A stretch of 64,000 nt of DNA from Spartinivicinus poritis (GCF_028858535.1 NZ_JAPMOU010000004.1:85473-149472), one strand, 5' to 3'; counted from the stretch's first letter, positions 19,774 through 28,311 are shown. Numbers and translations are program-made. Notes: generated by a model from the sequence alone, not told the origin.

Positions 19774-21669
19774 TTTAATAAACAGCTCACCTACCGCACG
19801 GTGCGCCTGATCAATCGCAATATCAGTATAAGCATCCCCACCCGAATCAGCATTTGCAATGGTAATTGGACCAAAAGGCTTACGCCCTTTTATATGCGGG
19901 CCATTTTCTTCAAAATCATCACCCTCGTTTAAATCAGAGTAATAATAAGAATATCCATGCCCCCAACGATTAATGGTAATAGCTTCAATATCCCGATCAG
20001 CATCAAACCCAGCAGGGCCTAACATCCCATTTAAATGATCTTTAATTTCTTTTTCAAACTGAGCATAAGTGATACGCAACAACTCTCTCCTGCCCGCTTT
20101 GAATTGCTCTTTAACAGGCTGCCCCACTTTTCCCATCGGTACAGCAATCATTGTTAAACTCATAGGCATATCAGGAGTAGCACTATGGCGATAGCTACCA
20201 ATATCAACAGGGTAATCCACCTGAACAATTGTGTGAAAATTACCTGGACAGTAAGCGACAGCAAGCCCCTGTTTTTGTACTGCCTGCCAATTTTTTAATA
20301 ATACAGTACTATAAATCAATGGCATTTTGACTAATTCAGACAAAGCCTCTTTTTGTGCTTTAGGTAACTGCGGCACTAAATGAGGAATCATCATATTGTA
20401 GCAAGCCATCACACAGTGCTTACTTTTAACTTCAAAGGCTTTATTGTTATTCACATAAGAAACAGTGACACCATTAGCTTCACGCTTAACATTATAAACC
20501 GTACTATTCAACCGCAGCCTGACTAATGAACTAGGCCTATCCAAACGATCATAATGGAACCTGGTTGTCACTAGATCTTCCATGGTTTTACCACTTGCCA
20601 CACCAGGAATCAGTTGTCGTACTAATGCTCTGGCAATAGAAGCGTTACCATCGGGGAAATGATAAATATAATCTTCCTCTTCATCATCCCCGAGGTCTTC
20701 TCCTGCTGCTTCCAGTATTTCATACATTTGGTCAGCATCAATACCAGGGCAACCACTATCAACCGCCTCATAAACGGACAACGTATCTGTACCCATCGCC
20801 CAGTCGTCAGCAATCATATAACGCAGCAAACGCAATACCAATGGATCAGTTACCCCATATTCATCTTGTACGAACTGGTAATAAGACGTGTTATGTAAGT
20901 ACTTTGCCTGTTTTTCAACCGACATAGTTAACAGCTTTTTCGGCTTACCTGTAGCTAAACGCAATAATTGCTGGCGACCCTGCTCTGACAAAGGCATTTG
21001 TTTAATGGCTTGCTCTGCATCAATAGCATTACCTTTTATCCCGGTCATAAACTCAGCAAGCTCTTTAAATACAAAAGGTACTATTGCATCTTTACCATAT
21101 GCTGACTTATTAAAATAAGTTACCCCTTGCAAATTATTTCGTTTAAAAAAATCTTTTTTATAAGCTTTTTCGAAAAATAAGGGTTCAATACCTAGTTCTT
21201 TGAGCAGTTGCTTAGCGACTTTACTATAAGAGCCGGGGTTTTCAATTGATTGAGTACCACCATAGCCCAGTCGCATTTGGCCATTAATAGTAAACTCATT
21301 ACGGCGCGCATGGCCACCAAAGTCATCATGATTATCTAGCAACAAAATACGGGCCTTGTTGCCCAGTTGTTTTTGATAAAAATAAGCCGCTGAAAGGCCA
21401 CTGATACCTGCTCCCACTATAATTAAATCATACTCTTCTTTTAATTGGTCGGGAGTACCAAAATCTTTTTTTCCAGCCCAAGCAACTGAGTGAGCAGAAT
21501 CATAAGACCCTGGTTGGCTCCCTCTCATACCTGTTTTTGAAGGTGGGTAATCTACTAGCTCACCAGCGGAAGCCGAACCTGAAACACCCAGTACGCCAAG
21601 CTGCGTCAGTGGTGCAACCGTAGTGCTAAGCAATACGCCATTCAGGAAATCCCTGCGTGTTATAGACAT
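19771..21669 (-). CDS. Tat-exported FAD enzyme, spermidine dehydrogenase-like
   Basis: 632 residues. The N-terminus SITRRDFLNGVLL plus a hydrophobic stretch ending SASAGE is a twin-arginine signal, so the folded flavoprotein would act in the periplasm. The FAD-binding dinucleotide fold is DLIIVGAGISGLSAAYF (about 82-98), followed by NHDDFGGHARRNEF. Overall length and pattern resemble P. aeruginosa SpdH, which oxidises spermidine. The next gene upstream encodes a PotF/SpuD-type polyamine-binding protein, which supports the assignment. The substrate remains inference. Confidence 0.78.
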   Translation of the reverse strand: MSITRRDFLNGVLLSTTVAPLTQLGVLGVSGSASAGELVDYPPSKTGMRGSQPGSYDSAHSVAWAGKKDFGTPDQLKEEYDLIIVGAGISGLSAAYFYQKQLGNKARILLLDNHDDFGGHARRNEFTINGQMRLGYGGTQSIENPGSYSKVAKQLLKELGIEPLFFEKAYKKDFFKRNNLQGVTYFNKSAYGKDAIVPFVFKELAEFMTGIKGNAIDAEQAIKQMPLSEQGRQQLLRLATGKPKKLLTMSVEKQAKYLHNTSYYQFVQDEYGVTDPLVLRLLRYMIADDWAMGTDTLSVYEAVDSGCPGIDADQMYEILEAAGEDLGDDEEEDYIYHFPDGNASIARALVRQLIPGVASGKTMEDLVTTRFHYDRLDRPSSLVRLRLNSTVYNVKREANGVTVSYVNNNKAFEVKSKHCVMACYNMMIPHLVPQLPKAQKEALSELVKMPLIYSTVLLKNWQAVQKQGLAVAYCPGNFHTIVQVDYPVDIGSYRHSATPDMPMSLTMIAVPMGKVGQPVKEQFKAGRRELLRITYAQFEKEIKDHLNGMLGPAGFDADRDIEAITINRWGHGYSYYYSDLNEGDDFEENGPHIKGRKPFGPITIANADSGGDAYTDIAIDQAHRAVGELFIK

Positions 21670-21689
21670 GACTATGCCTCGTAATAATT

Positions 21690-21775
21690 ATATACCCTTC
21701 GTGAATGACTTTTAGGGTTTGTTGTCGTCACTGACCACCATGGATGGTGGGAATGCAGTTTATACAGGAGCAATA
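21690..21775. repeat. Dispersed repeat, copy 1
   Basis: Begins TATACCCTTCGTGAATGACT and continues to a short palindrome, CCACCATGGATGGTGG. The same order (TATACYCTTCRYGRATGATT, then CACCATGGATGGTG) recurs at 58618, and the first part at 26146 and 27948. All copies lie between genes. Confidence 0.6.
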
Positions 21776-21909
21776 AACTGTCTTCACCCCAATCATTTAT
21801 AAAAACATAAACTCATGGGGCTTCATCGCTCGACAGCCGCCCCTAAAAACCATTCACTTTGGCTATAAGTTTTGATATAAAGTTAATTGAAAGTTACCTG
21901 TAAATCCAT

Positions 21910-23037
21910 TTATAACCCTGGAAGCCCCGAAATGGGTGCTCTACATTGCTCAGTAGAGTGGGCACACTTCACCCGAGACCAATACCTTACCATTGAGCGT
22001 TGTAGTCGTAAGTCATACTTTGGAATAGAGAAAAGTTGTGCTTGCACACTCTCTGTTGGATAAATCGCTTGGTCACTCACTATTGCTTCATCCAATAAGA
22101 CAGTTGAAGCAGGAATATTATTAGCATACCAAACATAATTAGTAATTTTGGCGATTACTTCTGGTTCCATTAGATAGTTTAAAAAGGCATGGGCAAGCTC
22201 AGGGTTAGATGTATTGCTGGGTATAGCTACGGCATCTATCCAACGAGAGGTTCCCTCTTCTGGAATGATATACTGTAACTCAACACCTTGCTGGGCCTCT
22301 TGCGCTTGTGAAATAGCTTGAAAAATATCGCCAGAGTAACCTATGGCAACACACACTTTACCCTCTTGCAAACGATCTAAATAGCTTTCAGAATCAAAGT
22401 AAGTGATCGTTGAAGCTAACTTTCTTAAATACTTAGAGGCATATACTATGTCTGTTCGTTTTTTTGAGTCACCATGCCTGCCCAGATAGTTTAAAGCTAA
22501 TGGAAAAATTTCAATTTCACTATCTAGATATGAAATACCACAAGATGCTAGCTTTTCAGCATATTCTGGTTTAAATACCAAATCCCAGGATTGTGGCACC
22601 TCATCCATATTAAGTGCTTTTTTTACTTGCTGTACGTTGATACCAAGTCCAACAGTTCCCCACAAATAAGGATGTACATAGCTGTTTGCTGAATCATACT
22701 TTTTCAAGTCTGATAATGCTGTTTTAGATAAGTTTTTAATATTTGGCAGTAGTTTATTATTAAGCTTATATAATATATTTCGTTCAATGAGGGCTGGAAT
22801 ATAGTCGACTGGTGGGAATATTATATCATAAGCTCCTTCAGGGTTTTTGACTAAAAACTTTTGCCTGAAGCCATCAATATCGTCAAAAGTGTCGTATATC
22901 ACATCTACATTATATTTGTCACCAAAGTCTTTAAGTACTGATTCATCAATATAAGCAACCCAGTTTAAAATCCTAAATGTCTTTGCAACCGTCATTTCTG
23001 AAAAGACCAGAACAATAAAAGCAAGCAAATACTTCAT
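21910..23037 (-). CDS. PotF/SpuD-like periplasmic polyamine-binding protein
   Basis: About 375 residues. Signal peptide MKYLLAFIVLVFSEMTVA, then mature FRILNWVAYIDESVLKDF, which is the typical opening of PotF/PotD/SpuD binding proteins; the Trp and acidic residues of the ligand pocket fall in this fold. There is no ABC permease or ATPase next to it, so it is an orphan receptor or uses a remote transporter. An upstream ATG at 23061 would lengthen the N-terminus by 8 residues; I prefer 23037 because it gives a clean signal peptide. Confidence 0.85.
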   Translation of the reverse strand: MKYLLAFIVLVFSEMTVAKTFRILNWVAYIDESVLKDFGDKYNVDVIYDTFDDIDGFRQKFLVKNPEGAYDIIFPPVDYIPALIERNILYKLNNKLLPNIKNLSKTALSDLKKYDSANSYVHPYLWGTVGLGINVQQVKKALNMDEVPQSWDLVFKPEYAEKLASCGISYLDSEIEIFPLALNYLGRHGDSKKRTDIVYASKYLRKLASTITYFDSESYLDRLQEGKVCVAIGYSGDIFQAISQAQEAQQGVELQYIIPEEGTSRWIDAVAIPSNTSNPELAHAFLNYLMEPEVIAKITNYVWYANNIPASTVLLDEAIVSDQAIYPTESVQAQLFSIPKYDLRLQRSMVRYWSRVKCAHSTEQCRAPISGLPGL

Positions 23038-23855
23038 ATGACAACTATTATTTAACACCATTGGACAATGATTATGATCCTAACATAAAAGAAAACGAGA
23101 CGCACTCTAGTATCAGCTTGTTAATAAACATCCTGCCCAACAAAACTGCTTATGTTTTATACTGACTTTACCTGAAGGATTAAGGACTGTTTAACTGCTT
23201 GTATTTTAACCAACCCAATTGACCCCATACTAATCGCTACTCATTAATAATATGTAAAAAAATTAATAAGAATACTCACAAACATATCAGGAATTTACCT
23301 ACTGATCGGGTCATCAAACTCCATTACATTCTAATAATTATTAAAAATATAATTTAAAATAAATCTATAAGTAATTAACCACCAATTTTGTTCTTATTAT
23401 CAAGTGACAGAAATTTAATATCAGTTTTTTTCTTGTTAGGCTTTACCAATTTACCACCCCTCCCTATTATTTATTGAACGCTCCAAAAAAATTCTATAAA
23501 GGCCTCACTTACTCAAATAGCACTAAAAAAGCAGACATTCAAAAACAATATACAAAATTAAATAAATCAACATATTTAAATAAACATGCTTTTGTGAACT
23601 AATTGGCTCTTTGTTTATGCACTTTTTATAGTATAATTTTTCAGACAAAAGCTTAGCGACATGTCTGTAACATTCATGCTTAGGAAAGCAAGCAAAGCAA
23701 CTTAATATATACCCAAAGCGTAGGGTATAGCTACTTAGCTCAGGGTATGGCTACTTGGCGCAGGGTTCAGCTGCTTGGCGTAGGGTATAGCCGCTTGAAA
23801 AACATACATTTTCGTAAACGTTCCTTGGTTGCTTAATTATATTTAGGTTAGCAAT
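23038..23855. other. Long AT-rich non-coding region
   Basis: About 820 bp with no credible gene on either strand. It is very AT-rich around 23220-23640 and ends with the four-unit tandem repeat at 23718-23797, just before the coiled-coil protein gene. Confidence 0.5.
23718..23797. repeat. Four direct 20-bp tandem repeats
   Basis: Four end-to-end units of exactly 20 bp close to gcgtagggtatagctacttg: 23718-23737, 23738-23757, 23758-23777 and 23778-23797, each differing from the consensus by one to four bases. A diverged single unit preceded by the same AGCC/ACCCAAAGCG lead-in occurs at about 62294-62321. There are no spacers, so this is not a CRISPR array. Confidence 0.85.
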
Positions 23856-24779
23856 ATGAGATCCACCGATATCACTCCTGAACAGGTTATTAAAACCGGC
23901 GAACAGCTAGAACATGCAGGTATGTTAGTAACAGGGTTTGCTTTACGCAAAAACCTCAAAGCAGGCGATCCGAAAACATTGATGGAAATATGGAAACATC
24001 ATATTGCAGATAGGAAAATTCTTGATCCTAACCTAACCGATCAGTTTGTTTCTGCCATTTCTATTAGCCTTGAACAGCAACTAGAAAAATTAGAGGCCAG
24101 TTTTCATCGCAACTATCAAGCAATTAGTCAAGATGCCACAGCCGCTATCGAAGAATTAGAAATTGAATTAGAAGCAGCTAAAGCTCAAACCGAACAACTC
24201 AACGAACAGCTGAAGCAAGCGGAACAACAGACACAAGTCAATTCAGAAGAGTTTTCCAGCTTAAACAAAGAAAATACAGCTCTTATTGAACACCAACAAC
24301 AGCTTACCCAACAGCTGTCGATAGCAGAACAACAAACAGATAGTTTACGATCTGAGCTCAAACAAGCTAATGATTTTATTGATCACCTAAAATCTGACAA
24401 AACAATGCTATGCCAACAATCCCAACAAGCAGATAAAGAGCTTAACGAGCTATATAGCCAACTACATCAAGAGCAACAAAAATCTATTCTTTTAGAACAG
24501 TCTAAAGTAACACTGCAAAAACAAATAAACGAACTCACCCAACAGCTTGAAAACATTCAACAAGAAACAGCAGCAACCACTCAATCAACAGCTCAATATC
24601 AAGGTAAAACCCAGCAGTTACAAATTGAATGTGCCGAGCTAAAAACACTTAATACAGAATTAAAAAACCAGTTAACCACTGCATTAACCCAACAAGATAA
24701 ACTGTTATCTCACAATCAAGAGCTGGAAAAACAAGTAATTGCACTGGTCAATAAATATCGAATTTTATTAAAACAATAA
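23856..24779 (+). CDS. KfrA-type coiled-coil DNA-binding protein
   Basis: 307 residues. The first 60 (ITPEQVIKTGEQLEHAGMLV, then a TGFALRKNLKAGDPKTLMEIWK segment) match the N-terminal DNA-binding domain of KfrA-like plasmid proteins. Residues about 75-305 are an almost unbroken coiled coil rich in Gln and Glu. KfrA binds its own operator and forms filaments; chromosomal relatives are of unclear function. The tandem 20-bp repeats begin 138 bp upstream and end 58 bp before the start, an arrangement expected of an autoregulatory operator, though that is inference. Confidence 0.75.
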   Translation: MRSTDITPEQVIKTGEQLEHAGMLVTGFALRKNLKAGDPKTLMEIWKHHIADRKILDPNLTDQFVSAISISLEQQLEKLEASFHRNYQAISQDATAAIEELEIELEAAKAQTEQLNEQLKQAEQQTQVNSEEFSSLNKENTALIEHQQQLTQQLSIAEQQTDSLRSELKQANDFIDHLKSDKTMLCQQSQQADKELNELYSQLHQEQQKSILLEQSKVTLQKQINELTQQLENIQQETAATTQSTAQYQGKTQQLQIECAELKTLNTELKNQLTTALTQQDKLLSHNQELEKQVIALVNKYRILLKQ

Positions 24780-24797
24780 ATTTAATCCTCTCTAGCT

Positions 24798-24834
24798 ATA
24801 GAGTAGGCTGGAATGAAATTTCAGCCTACTCTAT
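24798..24834 (+). terminator. Terminator hairpin after the KfrA-like gene
   Basis: ATAGAGTAGGCTG pairs with CAGCCTACTCTAT around an 11-base loop, starting 18 bp after the stop. Confidence 0.75.
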
Positions 24835-24897
24835 TCCCCCCTCTTTTAGTTACGATCCACGAACAACAGACCCTAGTATTTATTTACAACATTTTTA

Positions 24898-25341
24898 TTA
24901 GGCAGCTACGAATAAATTTTCTTTATTTTTTTGATGGCAACGACTAAGGATTGAGCAAGGTGTTTGCATAACCATAAAATGTTGTTTACTTACACCATGA
25001 CCAGTAAATTGCCAGCGATGAACCGTAAAGGTATCACTGAGATCTAGCGAATCAGGACATACTGACAATTCAATAAAACTCCCAGACTCTACATAAGGAG
25101 CAATGGGAATCAACAGGTCATCAATATCTGCATCAGGGGTATTGATTAACACTAAACTATTCAAATTACCTTGACGATCAAAGCCAACCGAAAAGCCCAG
25201 CTGCTTAAATTCATCAATGATAAAGGGTTGTTGATTCTGCTCATTAATATCACAACGGTGATAGCACAAGGACACAAGTATTGGGATAAATTGTAACTGA
25301 TGAATAAACACCTGGGCATGATAATGGCAATACCGCAACAT
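24898..25341 (-). CDS. Hypothetical protein
   Basis: 147 residues from the ATG at 25341, chosen because AGGAGG lies just upstream; a TTG at 25362 would place that site inside the gene. The protein is soluble, rich in His and Cys near the start (LRYCHYHAQVFIHQLQFIP) and contains NQQPFIIDEFKQLGFSVGFD. I recognise no family. It is convergent with the KfrA-like gene. Confidence 0.55.
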   Translation of the reverse strand: MLRYCHYHAQVFIHQLQFIPILVSLCYHRCDINEQNQQPFIIDEFKQLGFSVGFDRQGNLNSLVLINTPDADIDDLLIPIAPYVESGSFIELSVCPDSLDLSDTFTVHRWQFTGHGVSKQHFMVMQTPCSILSRCHQKNKENLFVAA

Positions 25342-25589
25342 GATTACCCCCCTCCTAACCAAAGGAACATGCTTTTAACAAAAACTATACAGACTAGCCG
25401 AAGACAACAGTGGCGTCTCAATCTATGCAGCATACTACTTGGCTTTATGTGATTGAGAGATCTGCATTTCTAATCACCTAATACTGTATATATTTACAGT
25501 ATTTTAACCTAAAGCCAGAATCCCACAATCAGTAATTTCTATTAATGAAGTAGTAGCTGATAGAGAGTTAATCTTCCTGTTTTTCTGTA

Positions 25590-25700
25590 GCAGGCTTAGA
25601 GAACTCGAAAGCGCCCCCTTGGAGCCAACTTCTACCCACTAGCGTAATAGCGCCCTGTTGCCAAAGAAGTCTTTCTGAATTAAAAGAGTGTAGAACTTAA
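25590..25700 (-). pseudogene. WGR-domain relic
   Basis: The minus strand reads FYTLLIQKDFFGNRALLR, a stop, then WVEVGSKGAL. This has the layout of a WGR domain (aromatic start, ..L..DLFG.W.L.R.WGRIGS.G), but an in-frame TAG interrupts it and no open frame extends it. I read it as a decayed remnant; it could also be a chance similarity over a short stretch. Confidence 0.35.
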
Positions 25701-25860
25701 GGAGATTACTTGGCTGTCAGGATCACTGAGTTTTAGCTAAATCATCCATGAGCACCAAGTTATAGAATGGCTTTGAGTTAAGCAGGGTAAAGAGAGTAGA
25801 TCAGTTTACTTTTTTGTGACTAACACTTATCAACCTGATAATTGACTATAACCTAAATAC

Positions 25861-25904
25861 TGTAGCGCAACTGGTAGCACGCGCAGTGTGTTGTGTCATA
25901 CACC
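25861..25904 (+). other. tRNA-like 5' segment (D arm and anticodon-like arm)
   Basis: TGTAGCGCAACTGGTAGCAC has the spacing of a tRNA D arm (T8-A9, stem, A14, G18-G19, A21), with one mismatch in the stem. It is followed by GTGTG and TACAC pairing around an 8-base loop TTGTGTCA. No T arm or 3' acceptor strand follows; instead an AT hairpin begins at 25906. It looks like a truncated tRNA-derived sequence 100 bp upstream of the permuted tRNA-Asn. Confidence 0.35.
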
Positions 25905-25905
25905 C

Positions 25906-25930
25906 ATTATAGAATAGCTTTTTCTATAAT
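25906..25930 (+). terminator. AT-rich hairpin
   Basis: ATTATAGAA pairs perfectly with TTCTATAAT around TAGCTTT, followed by ATTTTGTT. Placed right after the tRNA-like 5' segment, it could end a short RNA. A diverged version of the same neighbourhood (CCATTACAAAAAAGCTTTTC) occurs at about 26176. Confidence 0.45.
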
Positions 25931-25936
25931 ATTTTG

Positions 25937-25966
25937 TTGCTGACTTTTAATTATATCCAATATAAA
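25937..25966 (+). promoter_or_regulatory. Sigma70-like promoter for the permuted tRNA region
   Basis: TTGCTG (25937-25942), an 18-base spacer, then TATAAA (25961-25966). Transcription would start near 25973, at the first bases of the outer stem ATTGGCGA (25975-25982). Confidence 0.45.
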
Positions 25967-25974
25967 GGGTGTAA

Positions 25975-26117
25975 ATTGGCGAATGCCAATGAGACTACAT
26001 TGTTAATGTCCGGGTCGCAGGTTCAAGTCCTGCCCATCTAGCAATTGCTCGCTAAGAGTATAGATGGTAGCTCAGCTGGTAGAGCAGGAAAATGTCTCAT
26101 TAATCTTTGTCGCCAAT
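25975..26117 (+). ncRNA. Complementary flanks enclosing the permuted tRNA-Asn
   Basis: The bases outside the two tRNA halves pair. ATTGGCGA (25975-25982) is complementary to TCGCCAAT (26110-26117), and AATGAGAC (25988-25995) is complementary to GTCTCATT (26094-26101). A further 4-bp match, CATT (25998-26001) with AATG (26091-26094), sits next to the anticodon stem after a 3-base bulge CTA. This gives a precursor in which the anticodon stem is extended outward, as in permuted pre-tRNAs of algae and archaea. The bulge geometry is not a canonical bulge-helix-bulge. Confidence 0.6.
26002..26094 (+). tRNA. Candidate circularly permuted tRNA-Asn(GUU)
   Basis: The 3' half comes first: anticodon GTT 26002-26004, A37-A38, TGTCC, variable loop GGGTC, T stem GCAGG/CCTGC with loop TTCAAGT, acceptor CCATCTA 26034-26040, discriminator G73 at 26041, then CA. 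After 19 bases the 5' half follows: acceptor TAGATGG 26061-26067, TA, D stem GCTC/GAGC with loop AGCTGGTA, A26, GGAAA, A32, T33, G34 at 26094. Acceptor, D and T stems pair fully; the anticodon stem GGAAA/TGTCC has one A-G mismatch at 30-40. T8, A14, G15-C48, G18-G19, A21, T33, T54-T55-C56-A58 and G73 are all as in real tRNAs, and G73 with GUU fits asparagine identity. A standard tRNA search would miss it. Function is unproven. Confidence 0.6.
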
Positions 26118-26145
26118 GCTTCTGCGCAGTGAATGCTGCTAAAGC

Positions 26146-26172
26146 TATACTCTTCGCGAATGATTTTTAGAC
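26146..26172. repeat. Dispersed repeat, copy 2 (partial)
   Basis: TATACTCTTCGCGAATGATT followed by TTTAG; matches the first part of the copies at 21690 and 58618. It lies 50 bp after the permuted tRNA. Confidence 0.55.
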
Positions 26173-26466
26173 CCACCATTACAAAAAAGCTTTTCCATTA
26201 TATTTTTCTAAAAACCCCTCTTATCTAGACAAAAACGAAAAGGCTTAACTAAGGATTAAACTTATTTTATTAGAAAAGAAATAACCTATACAGTTATTTT
26301 GAATAAATACGGTATATCCTAAAAATAAAGCACTCACTTCCCTGTTAAGCAATTGTTGTTTGTCGAGAAGTAAAACAAGTTGTTTATCTATAAATACAGC
26401 TCTGTTGATATACAGCGAAAGAGCCAGCTTAAGAGGTATTTACCTCCTAACATTGAAAACACAAAC

Positions 26467-26484
26467 GCAAATCATTATCATTTG
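26467..26484. promoter_or_regulatory. Possible Fur-type operator
   Basis: GCAAATCATTATCATTTG contains the half-site ATCATTATC and agrees with the right-hand 13 bases of the Fur consensus at 11 positions, but the left half is poor. It lies about 57 bp before the aminotransferase start. Suggestive only. Confidence 0.3.
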
Positions 26485-26540
26485 AGAGATAGCTATAGCA
26501 CCACTCAAAATGACTATAAACTTCTTTCAAAGGTACTATC

Positions 26541-27821
26541 GTGAACCTAAACCAACTCTCTCAAAAACTTTTCTCTCAAGCAGACACATTAACTTTAACT
26601 CGGTCGACTGAGCTATCTGATCAAGCTACAAAACTAGTTGCAGGTTTTACTCAATCGATGATGAAAAAACCCCAACAGTTTGCCCCAGGCCACTTTCCTG
26701 TCTATTTAGAGTCAGGAGAAGGCGCTTTAGTAAAAGATGTTGATGGCAATATCTATATCGACTTTATTTGTGGCCTGGCCGCCAATACCCTTGGCCATAA
26801 TCATCCTGCAATAGTAGACACTATTCGTGAACACTTAGGCAAAGGCATCATTCACTCATTGCCAGCCCCTGTTGAAATCAAAACAGCACAAGCTTTGGTG
26901 GATTTCATTCCTGGTGGCGAGATGGTGCGCTTTTTTAAAACCGGCGCCGATGCAAACTCAGCAGCAATCCGTTTAGCTCGCCACATTACCAATAAAGAAA
27001 AGATAATTGCTATTGGCTACAATGGTTGGCACGATCAATATATGTTTGATACCCCCGGTGTGCCCGATGTAATTAAAGACTACACATATCGCATGCCACT
27101 GTTTACGCCAGACAATGAACAGCCTGTCTTAGACCTCATTACAGAACAAGGTGATACTCTAGCTGCTGTTTTATTGTCAGTGCCCTACAACCGAGTACTA
27201 ACAACAGAATTTGTACAACAACTGAGGGAGTTGTGCGATAAGCATCAAGTACTACTAGTAATGGATGAAGTGGTCACTGGTTTCCGGTTAGCACTGGGTG
27301 GTGCCCAAGAATATTTTGGCGTAAAAGCAGATTTAGTTACCTTATCGAAAGGTATTGCTGCAGGTATGCCATTGTCTGCTGTGGTGGGTGGCACTGAATT
27401 TATGAGTAAAATGGAGCAATTGCAGGTATCTACTACCTTTGGTGGAGAGATGTTATCACTGGAAGTGTGCTGTAGTGTTCTTAACGAATATAAAACCACC
27501 AACTATATTGAACATATTGCAACATTAGGCCGCCAACTGAAAAATGGTATTAATCAGGTATCAACAGAACTTAGTGCACCATTGACCATTGTTGGTAATG
27601 ACCCAATCCCCTTATTTTTGTTTTCAAAAAATCCTGAGCAGCAAGCTAAATACGCCGAGTTATTTCTCGCTCAAATGGCTAAACGTGGGGTATTACTACG
27701 CCGTGATGTTAACTTTATTTGTGGGGCACATACAACTGAACAAATTGATCACACAATTGCTGCTACCAAAGCATCACTCATAGAACTGATAGAAAAAGAT
27801 GAGTTACCTAAAGTCGCTTAA
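26541..27821 (+). CDS. Class III PLP aminotransferase (glutamate-1-semialdehyde aminomutase-like)
   Basis: A 426-residue fold-type I PLP enzyme. Landmarks are DGNIYIDFICGLAANTLGHN near the N-terminus, FFKTGADANSAAIRLAR (phosphate-binding region), VLLVMDEVVTGFRLALGG with the Asp that contacts the pyridine nitrogen, and LSKGIAAGMPLSAVVGG with the Schiff-base Lys. The GFRLALGGAQEYFG segment is closest to HemL-like enzymes, but the protein need not act in haem synthesis; similar enzymes work in secondary and cell-surface sugar metabolism. The gene stands alone, so its substrate is unknown. Confidence 0.82.
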   Translation: MNLNQLSQKLFSQADTLTLTRSTELSDQATKLVAGFTQSMMKKPQQFAPGHFPVYLESGEGALVKDVDGNIYIDFICGLAANTLGHNHPAIVDTIREHLGKGIIHSLPAPVEIKTAQALVDFIPGGEMVRFFKTGADANSAAIRLARHITNKEKIIAIGYNGWHDQYMFDTPGVPDVIKDYTYRMPLFTPDNEQPVLDLITEQGDTLAAVLLSVPYNRVLTTEFVQQLRELCDKHQVLLVMDEVVTGFRLALGGAQEYFGVKADLVTLSKGIAAGMPLSAVVGGTEFMSKMEQLQVSTTFGGEMLSLEVCCSVLNEYKTTNYIEHIATLGRQLKNGINQVSTELSAPLTIVGNDPIPLFLFSKNPEQQAKYAELFLAQMAKRGVLLRRDVNFICGAHTTEQIDHTIAATKASLIELIEKDELPKVA

Positions 27822-28311
27822 TACCTTTAGATTTCTCTAAATATGCTTTTTTGATAGCCACTTTCTTACCGCAATCAATCTTGGCACGCTTAGAGATAGT
27901 ATTGCTTTACTCACCCCTGGCCAGTATTCGTGATGGGTTTAGTTTTCTAAACTCTTCGCGAATAGCGTTTAGACTAAATGACTTTAGAAGTACCTTTTAG
28001 TGCATACAAGCAATACCAATATAGTGGCACACCATCTTTTCATTGGCCGTTTATTCAACCGCTAGATCAATATTTAATGACTCAATTCATATAAATAAAT
28101 TGTCGGATAGTTAGTTTCCATCACCATCCTAAAAATGATAATTACTCTAAAGATTGAATAACTTATTATAGTTTAGTGTCTTGCTCTAACTGCACAATTT
28201 TTTGTTCAGTATGATTCATTAAGATAACTCATGACAGCTATATTATTTAACTTAATATTTAAGTTGTAATATTACAGAAAAACCAAACAACAATAAATCG
28301 AAGGAAAATTT
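27822..28311. other. Intergenic region with dispersed-repeat fragment
   Basis: 490 bp without a gene. A partial copy of the dispersed repeat (ACTCTTCGCGAATAGCGTTT, about 27951-27970) is the only recognisable structure. The start of the downstream gene is preceded by AAGGA. Confidence 0.45.

Noticed and set aside
23718..23797. Four 20-bp repeats considered as a CRISPR array
   Set aside because: The units are directly adjacent with no spacers and no cas genes are nearby.
25988..26115. Reading the tRNA-like region as two tandem, partly decayed tRNA-Asn genes
   Set aside because: The sequence before the 3' half and after the 5' half does not resemble the missing halves, while it is complementary in two 8-bp blocks, which a tandem duplication would not produce. 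Kept only as the main alternative.
26467..26484. Strong claim that the aminotransferase is Fur-regulated
   Set aside because: Only one half of the site fits the consensus; listed as a weak regulatory feature instead.
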